In this document: positions 1-7,525 of the stretch, in pieces
How the letters are laid out: each line of letters opens with the position of its first letter
Position numbering within the stretch: the first letter of the stretch is position 1
Source of the DNA: Bacillota bacterium
GTDB taxonomy: Bacteria; Bacillota; Dethiobacteria; SKNC01
Direction: 5' to 3'
NCBI GenBank assembly: GCA_007121375.1
Contig: SKLX01000181.1
Span: 1-14,014 of the forward strand
Length of the DNA stretch: 14,014 nucleotides
Translations under genes and position numbers: made by a program
Notes under the pieces: generated by a model
Seen by the model: the letters and a program-made list of their open reading frames with translations, nothing else
Told to the model about the DNA's origin: nothing
Databases searched by the model: none

Positions 1-15
1 GCAGCCCTCTGCTGG
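1..15 (-). terminator. Possible terminator cut by the window edge
   Basis: Read on the minus strand, just after the stop of the SurA-like gene, the sequence contains GCAG, the loop AGGG, and CTGC as the last visible bases. The preceding CCA would extend the stem if TGG follows beyond the window. This suggests the first half of an intrinsic terminator for the minus-strand gene. The rest of the stem and any T tract lie outside the window, so this is only a guess. Confidence 0.3.
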
Positions 16-29
16 ATTTCTATTATTTA

Positions 30-788
30 TTATAATTTAATCTCAATTTCTGCCTCTTCCCTCAACTCTTCCACGTGGCTTTGAAGGACTTCGTTTTCCT
101 TCTGCCGTTTTAAATCCTCCTCCAGCTGAGGTTTTACTTCTTCAAATTCCCCGAATTCTTCCCCCATCTGGGCGCTGTACTGATCATAAACAGCCTTTAA
201 CTCTTCTTCGGAAACTTCCAGGTCCTCTTCTGAAATGTTTTCTTCCTTGTAACTTTCCATGTATTTCTGGGCAGGTAGGGTCCGGGCTATATCTTCTTTA
301 ATTTCTTCCCGGGTTATGCCGGCAGCTTCCAGCTGTTGGTTAAGCTCTTCTTCTCCTCCAAACTGGGCCACCAGGTCCTGGTATTCCTGCTCCAGTTCTT
401 CCTCGCTTACGGAAATGCCCTTTTCTTCTGCTGCCTGGGCCATAAGAAGGTTGGCAACCAAGCTGTCCAGGATCTGCCTTTCCAGCTGTTCAAGCATATC
501 GGACATATCTTCGCTATCCAGGTCCATGCCCTGCATCTGGTACTGCTGTTTTTGCTGTTCCAGCATAACCTCCAGTTCCTCCCGGGCAATCTCTTCCCCA
601 TTGACGGTAGCCACTACTTCCTGGCTTTCCTCCTGGAACATTCCTTGAAGGGCTGTTAATGGTTTATCTAAAAAACCTGAGAAAGCTCCTACAGCCACTA
701 AGGCAATTATTACCGCGGCAGCGATTAAATATAATGTTTTGCGGGGGAGGCTCACATTAATGTTGTTTCCTTTGTCTTCATTATCCAT
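30..788 (-). CDS. Membrane-anchored SurA/PrsA-like N-terminal domain protein without a parvulin domain
   Basis: A 252-residue protein. A short polar N-terminus is followed by one hydrophobic segment (about residues 18-38), which acts as an uncleaved anchor or signal sequence. From about residue 58 the sequence reads VVATVNGEEIAREELE, the usual opening of SurA_N-type chaperone domains found in SurA, PrsA and PpiD. The remainder is highly acidic and helical (many Glu/Gln, about residues 75-250). The parvulin-type peptidyl-prolyl isomerase domain that follows in PrsA or SurA is absent, so enzymatic isomerase activity is not expected. A role in holding or folding exported proteins outside the membrane is inferred from the family. 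The ATG at 788 is preceded by AAAGGAG at good spacing. It is transcribed divergently from the envelope gene pair starting at 1065, and a possible terminator lies at the window edge. Confidence 0.8.
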   Translation of the reverse strand: MDNEDKGNNINVSLPRKTLYLIAAAVIIALVAVGAFSGFLDKPLTALQGMFQEESQEVVATVNGEEIAREELEVMLEQQKQQYQMQGMDLDSEDMSDMLEQLERQILDSLVANLLMAQAAEEKGISVSEEELEQEYQDLVAQFGGEEELNQQLEAAGITREEIKEDIARTLPAQKYMESYKEENISEEDLEVSEEELKAVYDQYSAQMGEEFGEFEEVKPQLEEDLKRQKENEVLQSHVEELREEAEIEIKL

Positions 789-1064
789 GACCTTACTCCT
801 TTCTTGTATTAGGCTGTGCCAAAAAAACTACATAGATTATGGTAACATGAACTGTCTGGATTAACAAGGGGTATCCAATTAAAAAGGAATTCACCTTATA
901 AAAGGATATTAATTTAATATGTAAACAGGAGAATAAGACAGAAGAGGAAATAATAAACAAGCTAACAGGGTTTTCCCTTTCCAATTCCCCTTCTCCTTTC
1001 ATTCGACTTTTTATTTCAAATAAGGTAAATTTTAGAGTAATGATATGTCTTTTGAGGGGGTATA
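789..1064. other. Divergent intergenic region
   Basis: An AT-rich 276-base spacer between two divergently transcribed genes, so it should hold promoters for both. The only clear signals are the ribosome binding sites at each end: AGGAG for the minus-strand gene and GAGGGGG four bases before the plus-strand ATG. Promoter boxes are not convincing: a CATAAT-like -10 for the minus gene lacks a good -35, and a TTTCAA/TAATGA pair for the plus gene is weak. Short reading frames here have no family resemblance. Confidence 0.5.
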
Positions 1065-2807
1065 ATGTTGAACACTTTAAAATTAAAAAAAATTAGCCTG
1101 GTTAAGCTTACCCTTTTAATATTGTCACTAATTATGGCTTTATTTTTTTTCGGCTGCACTGCACCTGCGACAAATCCTGACGGGGGGGCTGGTGTAGAAA
1201 ATGAAGAAATAAAAGAAGAAAACAATGGGGCAGAAAACGGTGAGATTGCCGATGAGGAGAAGGAAGAAGAGAAGGAAGAGGAGATCTGCCCCGAAGAAAA
1301 GAAAGCTGAGGAAAGAAGAGAACGGGAAGTGGCTTTACAGGAGGAGCTGGGAGAATTCTTTGTCCCCCTACCTCCCCTGGAGAAAGAAGAAAACCCGCCA
1401 GTAAAAGCCCGGGGTATATACGTGACGGGTAATTCAGCGGGTTACGAAGAAAGATTCAACCGTCTGCTGGAAATGATTGAAACATCAGAACTTAACACCA
1501 TGGTAATTGACGTTAAGAATGACCATGGGATAATCACTTACCCCAGCGAGATAGAAATAGCCCAGGAGATTCAGGAAGGACAGGCTGTTCCTGTCAGGGA
1601 TATAGGGGAAGTTATAGATCGCCTTGAAAAAAGAGATATTTACCCCATAGCCCGTATTGTAGTCTTTCGGGACCCCCTTTTATCCCGGCATTATCCCGAG
1701 TGGTTTCTCCAAAGGAAAGAAGGGGGCGTTTGGGAGGATGGAAAGGGTTTTAAATGGTCCAGTCCCTACATGAAGGAAGTCTGGGATTACAATATTGCCA
1801 TTGCCAAGGAAGCGGCTTTGATGGGCTTTCGGGAAATACAGTTTGACTATGTGCGCTTTCCTGAAAATGCGGAAAGGTTGGACAGGGAGACTAACTTCCC
1901 CGGTCAGGATGACCGGTCCAAGGAAGAAATAATTCGTGATTTCCTCATATATGCCGGAGAAGAGCTGGAGGAGTACAATGTGTACCTTTCAGCGGATGTT
2001 TTTGGGGTAATTTCCACCTCCTGGGGGGATTCAGATGAAATAGGGCAGAACTGGGAAAAATTAACCCCCTATGTGGATTATATTTGCCCCATGGTTTACC
2101 CCAGCCATTATGGTCCCGGTTATTTTGGGTATTCTGTTCCCGATGCGGAACCGGCGGGGACGGTAAGGCATGGCCTTAAGGATGCGGTTAAGCGGAATGC
2201 ACCCGTGGAAGACCCGGCTATTATAAGGCCTTACCTGCAGGGTTTTACCGCCAGCTGGGTCAGGGGTAACATTTCTTACGGTCCCCAGGAGGTTCGGGCC
2301 CAGATTAATGCTGCCCTGGAGCTGGGGATTGATGAGTATTTAATCTGGAACGCTAGAAATAGATATAATCCTGATTTCTTCCTGACGGAGGAGGCCGCCC
2401 GGCAGGAAAGGGAAAGGATTTTAAAGGAACGGGAGGAGGAAGGTCGCTGCACCCTTAACAAGACTGCCCGGGAGGCTTTAGTGGATTACCTGGAGGGAGT
2501 AAAGGAAAAGGACTGGCGTAAGACATACCTGCTCCATTCTACGGATTTTTCCATAGATTATAGAGAGTACCGGGATTGGGTTGAAGAATGGGTGAGTGGG
2601 CCTTATTCCTATGAGATAACGGACAGCCGGGAGGAAAGAGAGGGCAAGTCTTATGAACTGGACCTGGTTATAAGGGCTGGTGAAGAAGAACTGAAACTGG
2701 AAGGACAAACTTTTAAGGTATATAAAGAGAACAAAATTTGGAGAGTTAGCCCTCCCTCCCTCTTTACAGACCTTCTTACCCGTGCTCCCCGCCCCCGGGA
2801 TCAATAA
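1065..2807 (+). CDS. Putative lipoprotein with DUF4015 glycoside-hydrolase-like barrel and C-terminal NTF2-like domain
   Basis: A 580-residue exported protein. Residues 1-30 form a basic/hydrophobic signal peptide ending FFFGC, so Cys31 is the probable lipid-modified residue. Residues 45-88 are an extremely Glu/Lys-rich linker. Residues about 114-445 match the DUF4015 family of putative glycoside hydrolases: ARGIYVTGNSAG opens the domain, followed by NTMVIDVKND (Asp149), EIQFDYVRFP (Asp261, the hallmark strand and best candidate acidic active-site residue), YLSADVFG (Asp311) and YICPMVYPSHYGPG. The region about 465-570 looks like an NTF2-like/SnoaL-type accessory domain. The substrate is unknown; an envelope polysaccharide is plausible because the next gene is a cell-wall-binding VanW protein 25 bases downstream, probably in the same operon. 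The ATG follows GAGGGGG by four bases. Family membership is fairly certain, catalysis is not shown. Confidence 0.85.
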   Translation: MLNTLKLKKISLVKLTLLILSLIMALFFFGCTAPATNPDGGAGVENEEIKEENNGAENGEIADEEKEEEKEEEICPEEKKAEERREREVALQEELGEFFVPLPPLEKEENPPVKARGIYVTGNSAGYEERFNRLLEMIETSELNTMVIDVKNDHGIITYPSEIEIAQEIQEGQAVPVRDIGEVIDRLEKRDIYPIARIVVFRDPLLSRHYPEWFLQRKEGGVWEDGKGFKWSSPYMKEVWDYNIAIAKEAALMGFREIQFDYVRFPENAERLDRETNFPGQDDRSKEEIIRDFLIYAGEELEEYNVYLSADVFGVISTSWGDSDEIGQNWEKLTPYVDYICPMVYPSHYGPGYFGYSVPDAEPAGTVRHGLKDAVKRNAPVEDPAIIRPYLQGFTASWVRGNISYGPQEVRAQINAALELGIDEYLIWNARNRYNPDFFLTEEAARQERERILKEREEEGRCTLNKTAREALVDYLEGVKEKDWRKTYLLHSTDFSIDYREYRDWVEEWVSGPYSYEITDSREEREGKSYELDLVIRAGEEELKLEGQTFKVYKENKIWRVSPPSLFTDLLTRAPRPRDQ

Positions 2808-2832
2808 TCTTAAGAGATAGGAGTTGACTGAC

Positions 2833-5031
2833 ATGAAACACTTCTTTTGTGGCAGGCCCATGCGCTACTTCCTGGTAGCAGTGGTATTATTGACCATTAC
2901 TTTACTGTTTTCGGCAGGTAATGCTGTGGCCCAGGAAAAAATTGTAGAGAGGATTTTTGGTGCTGACCGGTTTGAAACAGCCGTGGAGATTTCTAAATCA
3001 GGTTGGGAACAAGCTGAATGGGTTATTCTGGCCCGGGGTGATGATTTCCCCGATGCCCTGGCGGGAACCCCCCTGGCATACCAGAAGGAAGGTCCTGTTC
3101 TCCTTACTTCCCGGGAAAATCTTGAGCCCGAAACCAGGGAGGAAATTCTGCGACTTGGAGCTCAAGGGGCTGTTATCCTGGGAGGGACAGCCGCTGTTTC
3201 TGACCAGGTAGAAGAAGAGCTCCGGGAGATGAACCTGGAAGTAGAAAGGATTGGGGGAGAAAACAGGTATGAAACGGCAAGGCTGGTGGCGGAAAAGCTT
3301 CTTTCAGATACCCAAAGGGCAGTTATTGCTTATGGAGAAGATTTCCCCGATGCCCTGGCGGTTGCTCCTTACGCAGCTCGCCACGGCTATCCAATACTCT
3401 TAACTCTAAAGGAAGATTTGCCCCAGAGTACGGGAAAAGCCCTGGAGGCATTAGATATAAACGAAACCCTGGTGGTGGGCGGAGAGGCTGTTATAGGAGA
3501 GGAAGTCCTGGAAAACCTACCGGCTCCTACCCGGTTAGCAGGGGCGGACAGGTATGAAACGGCGGCAGAAATAATTCGCCAATTTGATATTGGGGTAGAT
3601 AAAGCTTATGTGGCGGCAGGCACTGATTTTGCTGATGCTTTATCGGGCTCGGTTTTAGCTGCCCGGGAAAGGATGCCCCTTATTTTGGTCCGACAGGCTT
3701 CCCTCCCTTCAGCTGCCAGTCAGCTGATAGAAGAAAGAGGGTTTAACCATTTTGTAATCCTGGGGGGTGACCGGGCTGTTTCCCCGGCAGTCAAATGGAC
3801 CCTGGAAGAAAGGCCTGCTGAAATTCCCGAGGATTACCGGGAGGATCCGGTAGTAAGCCTTTTGAAAAAGGACTTTGATGAGGTAAGGGAGATCCTGGGT
3901 GAACCCGATGAGGAAGGATATGATGGGAGGTTTGGAGGGGTGGATTACCTCCGCTACCAGGAGGAAGCTCTCTTTATAATGTCCCCCCACTTTGATGTAG
4001 ATGATTTAGAAGAAGAAGTAGTAAATTCCATATTAATGGGGGAAGGGAGTGAGATTTTTAATATAGAGGTAGGAATGACCTTTGAGGAAATAGCGGGCAT
4101 TCTGGGACCCCCGGATTCAGGCCCTTCCCTTGATGAAAGGACCCGGGATTATTATATCATCTGGTACGCTTTTGGTGATAGGGATAACCAGGTTCCCGAA
4201 TTTGAATTGTTTTTCAGTGCCAGGGACCTGGATGCCCGTACCTTTGAGGCCTTTCTAACCTGGAATTATGCGGACCACCCGGTAAGTGAATTATCCCCAG
4301 GCTATCCCAAGGAAAAAATAGCCGGGGCTATACCAGAATATTATGAGGAAAGATTAAACTATATCGGGATTCATGAAAAGATAGGGTCATACTCTACCGA
4401 GTATGACCCTGGCCAGACGGGTAGGGTTACAAACATTAAGCTGGCATCGGAAAGTATTAGTGGTTCCCTTCTGGCACCGGGCCAGCATTTTAGTATGAAC
4501 GAGACTGCCGGTCCTTATAGCCGGGAAAGGGGATTTCAGCCCGCCCCTGTTTTTAGGGCAGGAGAAGTGATTACAGGGATAGGGGGAGGGGTCTGCCAAA
4601 ATTCCTCCACCCTTTATAACGCTGTCCTCCTGGCGGGATTGGAGGTAACGGAACGCCACTCCCATTCCCTTCCCGTTTGGTACCTTCCTCTGGGAAGGGA
4701 TGCTTCCGTATCTTACGGGATAACAGATTTAAAGTTTTCTAATCCCCTGCAAAAGTATGTTTATATTCAAATGAGAGCTTCTGAGGGTGTTTTAACGGTT
4801 AATGTATTCGGAACGAAGGAAAAGGAAGTGGAAATAAGTTCTTCCATTGTGGAATATATTGATCCTCCTGTAGAATATATTGAGTCCTCCGATGTTACAG
4901 AAAGGGTTGTGGTCCAGGAGGGAGCCAGGGGCTACAGGACGGTTACCACCATTACAGTTAATGGGAAGGAAGAGGTTCTCAGCCGGGATTATTATCAGCC
5001 CCAGGAAAGGATAATAAAAATCCCCCTGTAA
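2833..5031 (+). CDS. Secreted CWB2 - DUF4309-like - VanW - G5-like cell-surface protein
   Basis: A 732-residue protein if started at the ATG at 2833, which sits nine bases after AGGAG. The in-frame TTG at 2824 directly abuts that site and is less likely. Residues 1-33 are a signal peptide with probable cleavage after AVA. Three cell-wall-binding type 2 (CWB2) repeats begin with FGADRFETA (about 42), GGENRYETA (141) and AGADRYETA (236), each with an FPDALA or FADALS core, and should tether the protein to the cell wall. Residues about 340-480 resemble the DUF4309/YjgB module, with two ILGEPD / ILGPPD motifs. Residues about 515-660 are a VanW domain with LAPGQHFSMN, GGGVCQNSSTLYN and RHSHSLPV. 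The final 65 residues look like a G5 domain (VVVQEGARGYRTVTTITVNG). VanW proteins are linked to glycopeptide resistance clusters and cell-wall functions, but their activity is unresolved; resistance should not be inferred. Likely co-transcribed with the preceding putative glycosidase. Confidence 0.88.
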   Translation: MKHFFCGRPMRYFLVAVVLLTITLLFSAGNAVAQEKIVERIFGADRFETAVEISKSGWEQAEWVILARGDDFPDALAGTPLAYQKEGPVLLTSRENLEPETREEILRLGAQGAVILGGTAAVSDQVEEELREMNLEVERIGGENRYETARLVAEKLLSDTQRAVIAYGEDFPDALAVAPYAARHGYPILLTLKEDLPQSTGKALEALDINETLVVGGEAVIGEEVLENLPAPTRLAGADRYETAAEIIRQFDIGVDKAYVAAGTDFADALSGSVLAARERMPLILVRQASLPSAASQLIEERGFNHFVILGGDRAVSPAVKWTLEERPAEIPEDYREDPVVSLLKKDFDEVREILGEPDEEGYDGRFGGVDYLRYQEEALFIMSPHFDVDDLEEEVVNSILMGEGSEIFNIEVGMTFEEIAGILGPPDSGPSLDERTRDYYIIWYAFGDRDNQVPEFELFFSARDLDARTFEAFLTWNYADHPVSELSPGYPKEKIAGAIPEYYEERLNYIGIHEKIGSYSTEYDPGQTGRVTNIKLASESISGSLLAPGQHFSMNETAGPYSRERGFQPAPVFRAGEVITGIGGGVCQNSSTLYNAVLLAGLEVTERHSHSLPVWYLPLGRDASVSYGITDLKFSNPLQKYVYIQMRASEGVLTVNVFGTKEKEVEISSSIVEYIDPPVEYIESSDVTERVVVQEGARGYRTVTTITVNGKEEVLSRDYYQPQERIIKIPL
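4383..4410. repeat. Perfect 12-bp inverted repeat inside the VanW coding region
   Basis: AGGGTCATACTC (4383-4394) and GAGTATGACCCT (4399-4410) are exact reverse complements separated by a four-base loop, TACC. The hairpin lies within the CWB2/VanW gene at the start of the VanW domain, encoding GSYSTEYDP. No T tract follows on either strand, so it is not a standard terminator. Confidence 0.8.
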
Positions 5032-5053
5032 AATCGTTTTCCCAGGGAGATTT
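5016..5053 (-). terminator. Intrinsic terminator of the PH-like gene, overlapping the end of the convergent VanW gene
   Basis: On the minus strand AAATCTCCCTG (5053-5043) pairs over 11 positions, one of them G-T, with CAGGGGGATTT (5028-5018). Inner AAAA/TTTT pairing can extend the stem. Five T residues end the element (5020-5016). It therefore stops minus-strand transcription arriving from the gene at 5069. The VanW stop codon lies in the loop. Plus-strand readthrough may also be reduced, but that side lacks a strong T run. Confidence 0.7.
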
Positions 5054-5068
5054 ATATTGCTTTATCCT

Positions 5069-5611
5069 TTATTCTTCCTTTTCCAGTTGAGCCAGGCGTT
5101 CGTTTAACTTTTTTATTTCATTCATCAGTTCCTGTTGTAGTTTTTTATTATCGTTTAATGAATTATTTGGTTTTCCTTTTTTAAGATCATGGAGCTCTTT
5201 ATTTATAGAGAGAATTTCTTCCGCTTTTCTAAAAAGAACCACCTTGGACCAGGGGAAGTTAATAACGTTTGATGCAGGATCCGGCCCGAAATCCGGCTCT
5301 TTACTCTGATCAGGCAGCTTGACCTTTCCCTTTTCTACGGTGGGTATTTCAAATCTGCCCCGCCTGTACACCCGGGAAATGTTTCTGCCCGGGAGTATTT
5401 TATCGTAAGGGAAAAAATGGCAATCACCCTTTTTTACCGTGTAAACACCTTCATCGGTTACTACCAGGGCTTCCCCCTTCATACCTTTTACCACTGCTTT
5501 AATATCTTCATCACCCTCAATATTTTCGTCGATTACATCCCCAATTCTCTTAGGAATATAATCAAATACTATAGATTCTGCCATGGAACAGATTGATTTT
5601 TTATCCGGCAT
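5069..5611 (-). CDS. Hypothetical protein with PH-like domain and C-terminal coiled coil
   Basis: A 180-residue soluble protein without signal peptide or membrane segment. The segment about residues 28-80 (EDIKAVVKGMKGEALVVTDE, then VYTVKKG and FFPYDKI) has the alternating strand pattern and the 'aliphatic-VVTD-gly-VY' look of small bacterial PH-like domains (YokE/bPH type). This is a resemblance only. Residues about 80-125 form a basic/proline-rich linker. Residues about 128-180 are charged heptad-like helix ending LNERLAQLEKEE, probably a coiled coil for oligomerisation. The ATG at 5611 follows AAAGGAGGG by nine bases. It lies 68 bases downstream of the flavoprotein gene on the same strand, but a TATAAT box and a possible weak terminator between them suggest its own promoter. 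Function unknown. Confidence 0.72.
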   Translation of the reverse strand: MPDKKSICSMAESIVFDYIPKRIGDVIDENIEGDEDIKAVVKGMKGEALVVTDEGVYTVKKGDCHFFPYDKILPGRNISRVYRRGRFEIPTVEKGKVKLPDQSKEPDFGPDPASNVINFPWSKVVLFRKAEEILSINKELHDLKKGKPNNSLNDNKKLQQELMNEIKKLNERLAQLEKEE

Positions 5612-5635
5612 AACTATACCCTCCTTTCAACATCT

Positions 5636-5641
5636 ATTATA
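5636..5641 (-). promoter_or_regulatory. Possible -10 box for the PH-like gene
   Basis: The minus strand reads TATAAT here, 24 bases before the ATG. The best -35 candidate 17 bases upstream is TGGTTT (5659-5664), which is poor. The perfect -10 box is the only real evidence, and chance occurrence in AT-rich DNA is possible. Confidence 0.35.
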
Positions 5642-5643
5642 AT

Positions 5644-5666
5644 AAAAAAACAGGCTAAAAACCAGT
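5644..5666 (-). terminator. Possible weak terminator after the flavoprotein gene
   Basis: On the minus strand ACTGG (5666-5662), a seven-base loop and CCTGT (5654-5650) form a short stem with one T-T mismatch, followed by a run of T residues down to 5644. The position just after the flavoprotein stop is right, but the stem is short. Confidence 0.33.
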
Positions 5667-5679
5667 GCATTTTAATTGA

Positions 5680-6270
5680 CTAAGTGTTCGTGGAGTTTTT
5701 TATTATTTTAAGAAGCCAGGCCATGTTTTCTCCCAACCTGTCCATGGTTCCCATCCCTTCTGCATCGGATTCCACTTCTCCCCTTTCTTTCCCCACGCCC
5801 AGGTTCCAGTAAGTGGAGCCCGGAATTATCATTTCGTTAATTAAAAAGAAATTATTAATGGTTTGAAAAACATTTATGGAGCCTGCCCGGCGAACAGCGA
5901 CCACGGCAGCCCCCACCTTTCGTCTAAAAAGGTTGTCGTTTCCCTTGGCAACATAACCTGCCCGGTCCATTAAAGCTTTGGTTTCAGCCGTCAGGGAGGC
6001 AAAGTAAGTTGGCGAGCCGATGATGATCCCATCAGCTTCAATCATTTTTTTTATGCAGTCATTAACTATATCTGAGTCAATGGCACATTTCTGGTTTAGT
6101 TTTTTTCTGCATTCCCGGCAGGCAGTGCATCCCCTTATCCTGGTTCCCGATAAATCTATGAGTTCAGTATGAATACCCTCTTCCTCCAGCTTGTTCAGTG
6201 CTTTTCTGATAAGTATCCCCGTGTTTCCATCTTTGCGGGGACTTCCGTTAAAGGCTACTACCTTTATCAT
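5680..6270 (-). CDS. Flavodoxin-family NAD(P)H/FMN oxidoreductase with iron-sulfur-flavoprotein-like Cys motif
   Basis: A 196-residue flavodoxin-like protein. The N-terminal VVAFNGSPRKDGNTGIL (residues 4-20) is the FMN phosphate-binding loop of the NADPH-dependent FMN reductase/WrbA-like superfamily. DGIIIGSPTYFASLTAETKALMDR (about 80-103) is the second conserved flavin-binding segment. Between them lie Cys48, Cys51, Cys54 and Cys62 in a C-x2-C-x2-C-x7-C pattern, which resembles the compact 4Fe-4S-binding motif of archaeal and clostridial iron-sulfur flavoproteins (Isf). A redox role with ferredoxin or NAD(P)H, perhaps oxygen or oxidant detoxification, is inferred. The start at MIKVV is chosen because GGGAGGA precedes it by eight bases; an upstream in-frame ATG at 6288 has no ribosome binding site. 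Divergent from the CNNM-type gene. Confidence 0.87.
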   Translation of the reverse strand: MIKVVAFNGSPRKDGNTGILIRKALNKLEEEGIHTELIDLSGTRIRGCTACRECRKKLNQKCAIDSDIVNDCIKKMIEADGIIIGSPTYFASLTAETKALMDRAGYVAKGNDNLFRRKVGAAVVAVRRAGSINVFQTINNFFLINEMIIPGSTYWNLGVGKERGEVESDAEGMGTMDRLGENMAWLLKIIKNSTNT

Positions 6271-6428
6271 TTTTCTATTCCTCCCCATTCACATTTTTTT
6301 ATTTTTTTCTTTTCTTATTTCTATCAGGGTGAAGAAAATTCTGCAGAGGAATAAAAGGAAAAGGGGCTAATCTGCCGAAAGAGATATAAAAAGAGGAATT
6401 TAAAGCAGGGAGAGTTAGGAGTTTATTG

Positions 6429-7466
6429 ATGATTATGAATGACTTGTTAATATGGATGGGAATAGTCTTATGTATAACCCAATCTGCAATGCTTTCGGGA
6501 TTAAATCTGGCTGTGTTCAGCCTTAGCCGCCTTCGCCTGGAGGTTGGGGCAGAGGGGGGAGATGTTTATGCAAAAAGGGTCCTGGCCCTGAGGCAGGATG
6601 CTAATTTTACCCTTGTAACCATTTTATGGGGTAACGTGGCCATCAATGTACTTCTGACTCTGCTGGCGGATTCGGTAATGGCAGGAGTGGCGGCATTCTT
6701 TTTTTCTACCGTGGTTATTACCTTCGTGGGTGAAATCATCCCCCAGGCCTTTTTTTCCCGGTATGCCCTTCCCGTGGCAGCAACCCTGTCACCTTTACTG
6801 CGTTTTTACCAGGTTATTCTTTGGCCTGTGGCCAGGCCGGTGGGGAAGGCACTGGATGCCCTGGTAGGGCACGAGGTCATTCCCTGGTTTCAGGAGGAGG
6901 AATTAAGTGAAGTTTTGCGCCACCATGCCCTTAAGGCTGATACAGAAATAAGCCGGTTGGAGGCTGTCGGGGCTATAAACTTTTTGGCCCTGGACGATTT
7001 GCCTATCAAGGAGGAGGGGGAGGGGCTGGATTCACGGAGTATAATAAGCCTTCCCCTTAAACAGGGTTATCCCCAATTCCCGGCCTTTGAAAGGAAACAG
7101 GAGGATCCCTTTTTACAGAGGATTGCTTCTTCTGGCAAGAAATGGGTAGTTTTTACCGATAAAGCAGGGGAGCCTCGTTATGTAGCGGACTCCCATGCTT
7201 TTCTAAGGTCTGCTCTTTTTGGAGGTGATGACTTCAATCCTGTTTCCTTCTGCCATCGCCCCCTTATTGTCCGTGACCCCAACCTTCCTCTGGGGCAGGT
7301 TTTGAGCAAATTAACTGTTCGTTCGGAAAAACCCGGTGACGATGTTGTTGATGAAGACTTAATTATTCTCTGGGGGGAAGTAGAACGCCGTATTATTACC
7401 GGGTCAGATATTTTGGGACGTTTGCTAAGGGGAATAGCACGAAATATCCCTTCCCTGAGACAATGA
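6429..7466 (+). CDS. CNNM/DUF21-family membrane protein with degenerate C-terminal part
   Basis: A 345-residue integral membrane protein. The first ~130 residues form the DUF21/CNNM transmembrane domain: a helix with SAMLSGLNLAVFSLSRLRLEV, a helix with LWGNVAINVLLTLLAD, and VITFVGEIIPQAFFSRYAL, matching the conserved GN and GE-I-x-PQA-SR motifs of CNNM and CorC-type magnesium/cation transporters. In relatives a CBS pair follows the linker. Here residues about 155-330 only weakly recall CBS domains: the usual 'TVEDVMTP' segment is missing, and the C-terminal CorC_HlyC transporter-associated domain is absent. Cation (Mg2+) efflux or sensing is the family-level inference, and ligand gating may differ. 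The ATG at 6429 is seven bases after AGGAG; an upstream in-frame TTG at 6426 is less favourable. A hairpin overlaps the stop region. Confidence 0.82.
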   Translation: MIMNDLLIWMGIVLCITQSAMLSGLNLAVFSLSRLRLEVGAEGGDVYAKRVLALRQDANFTLVTILWGNVAINVLLTLLADSVMAGVAAFFFSTVVITFVGEIIPQAFFSRYALPVAATLSPLLRFYQVILWPVARPVGKALDALVGHEVIPWFQEEELSEVLRHHALKADTEISRLEAVGAINFLALDDLPIKEEGEGLDSRSIISLPLKQGYPQFPAFERKQEDPFLQRIASSGKKWVVFTDKAGEPRYVADSHAFLRSALFGGDDFNPVSFCHRPLIVRDPNLPLGQVLSKLTVRSEKPGDDVVDEDLIILWGEVERRIITGSDILGRLLRGIARNIPSLRQ

Positions 7467-7492
7467 AAAACTGCCCCTGAAGAGAGGGGCAG
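7466..7492 (-). terminator. Intrinsic terminator for greA, overlapping the convergent CNNM gene end
   Basis: On the minus strand CTGCCCCT (7492-7485), a six-base loop and AGGGGCAG (7478-7471) form a perfect 8-bp GC-rich stem followed by TTTTT (7470-7466). It lies 34 bases past the greA stop codon, and its T tract begins next to the CNNM stop codon. A second, AT-rich inverted repeat AGATTAA/TTAATCT (7500-7506 and 7521-7527) lies between the greA stop and this hairpin. Confidence 0.8.
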
Positions 7493-7525
7493 GAAAGATA
7501 GATTAATGGAAGAAAGGCTTTTAAT

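Noticed and set aside
793..1225. Two small minus-strand frames in and beside the intergenic region
   Set aside because: Low-complexity AT-rich translations, no convincing ribosome sites, and the second overlaps the signal peptide region of a well-supported plus-strand gene.
1185..1330. Glu-rich repeated stretch as a tandem DNA repeat
   Set aside because: GAA/GAG runs encode an acidic linker after the lipoprotein signal; there is no regular repeat unit.
2833..5031. VanW domain as evidence of vancomycin resistance
   Set aside because: VanW domains occur widely in proteins unrelated to resistance, and no vanR, vanS, vanH, vanA/B or vanX gene is present.
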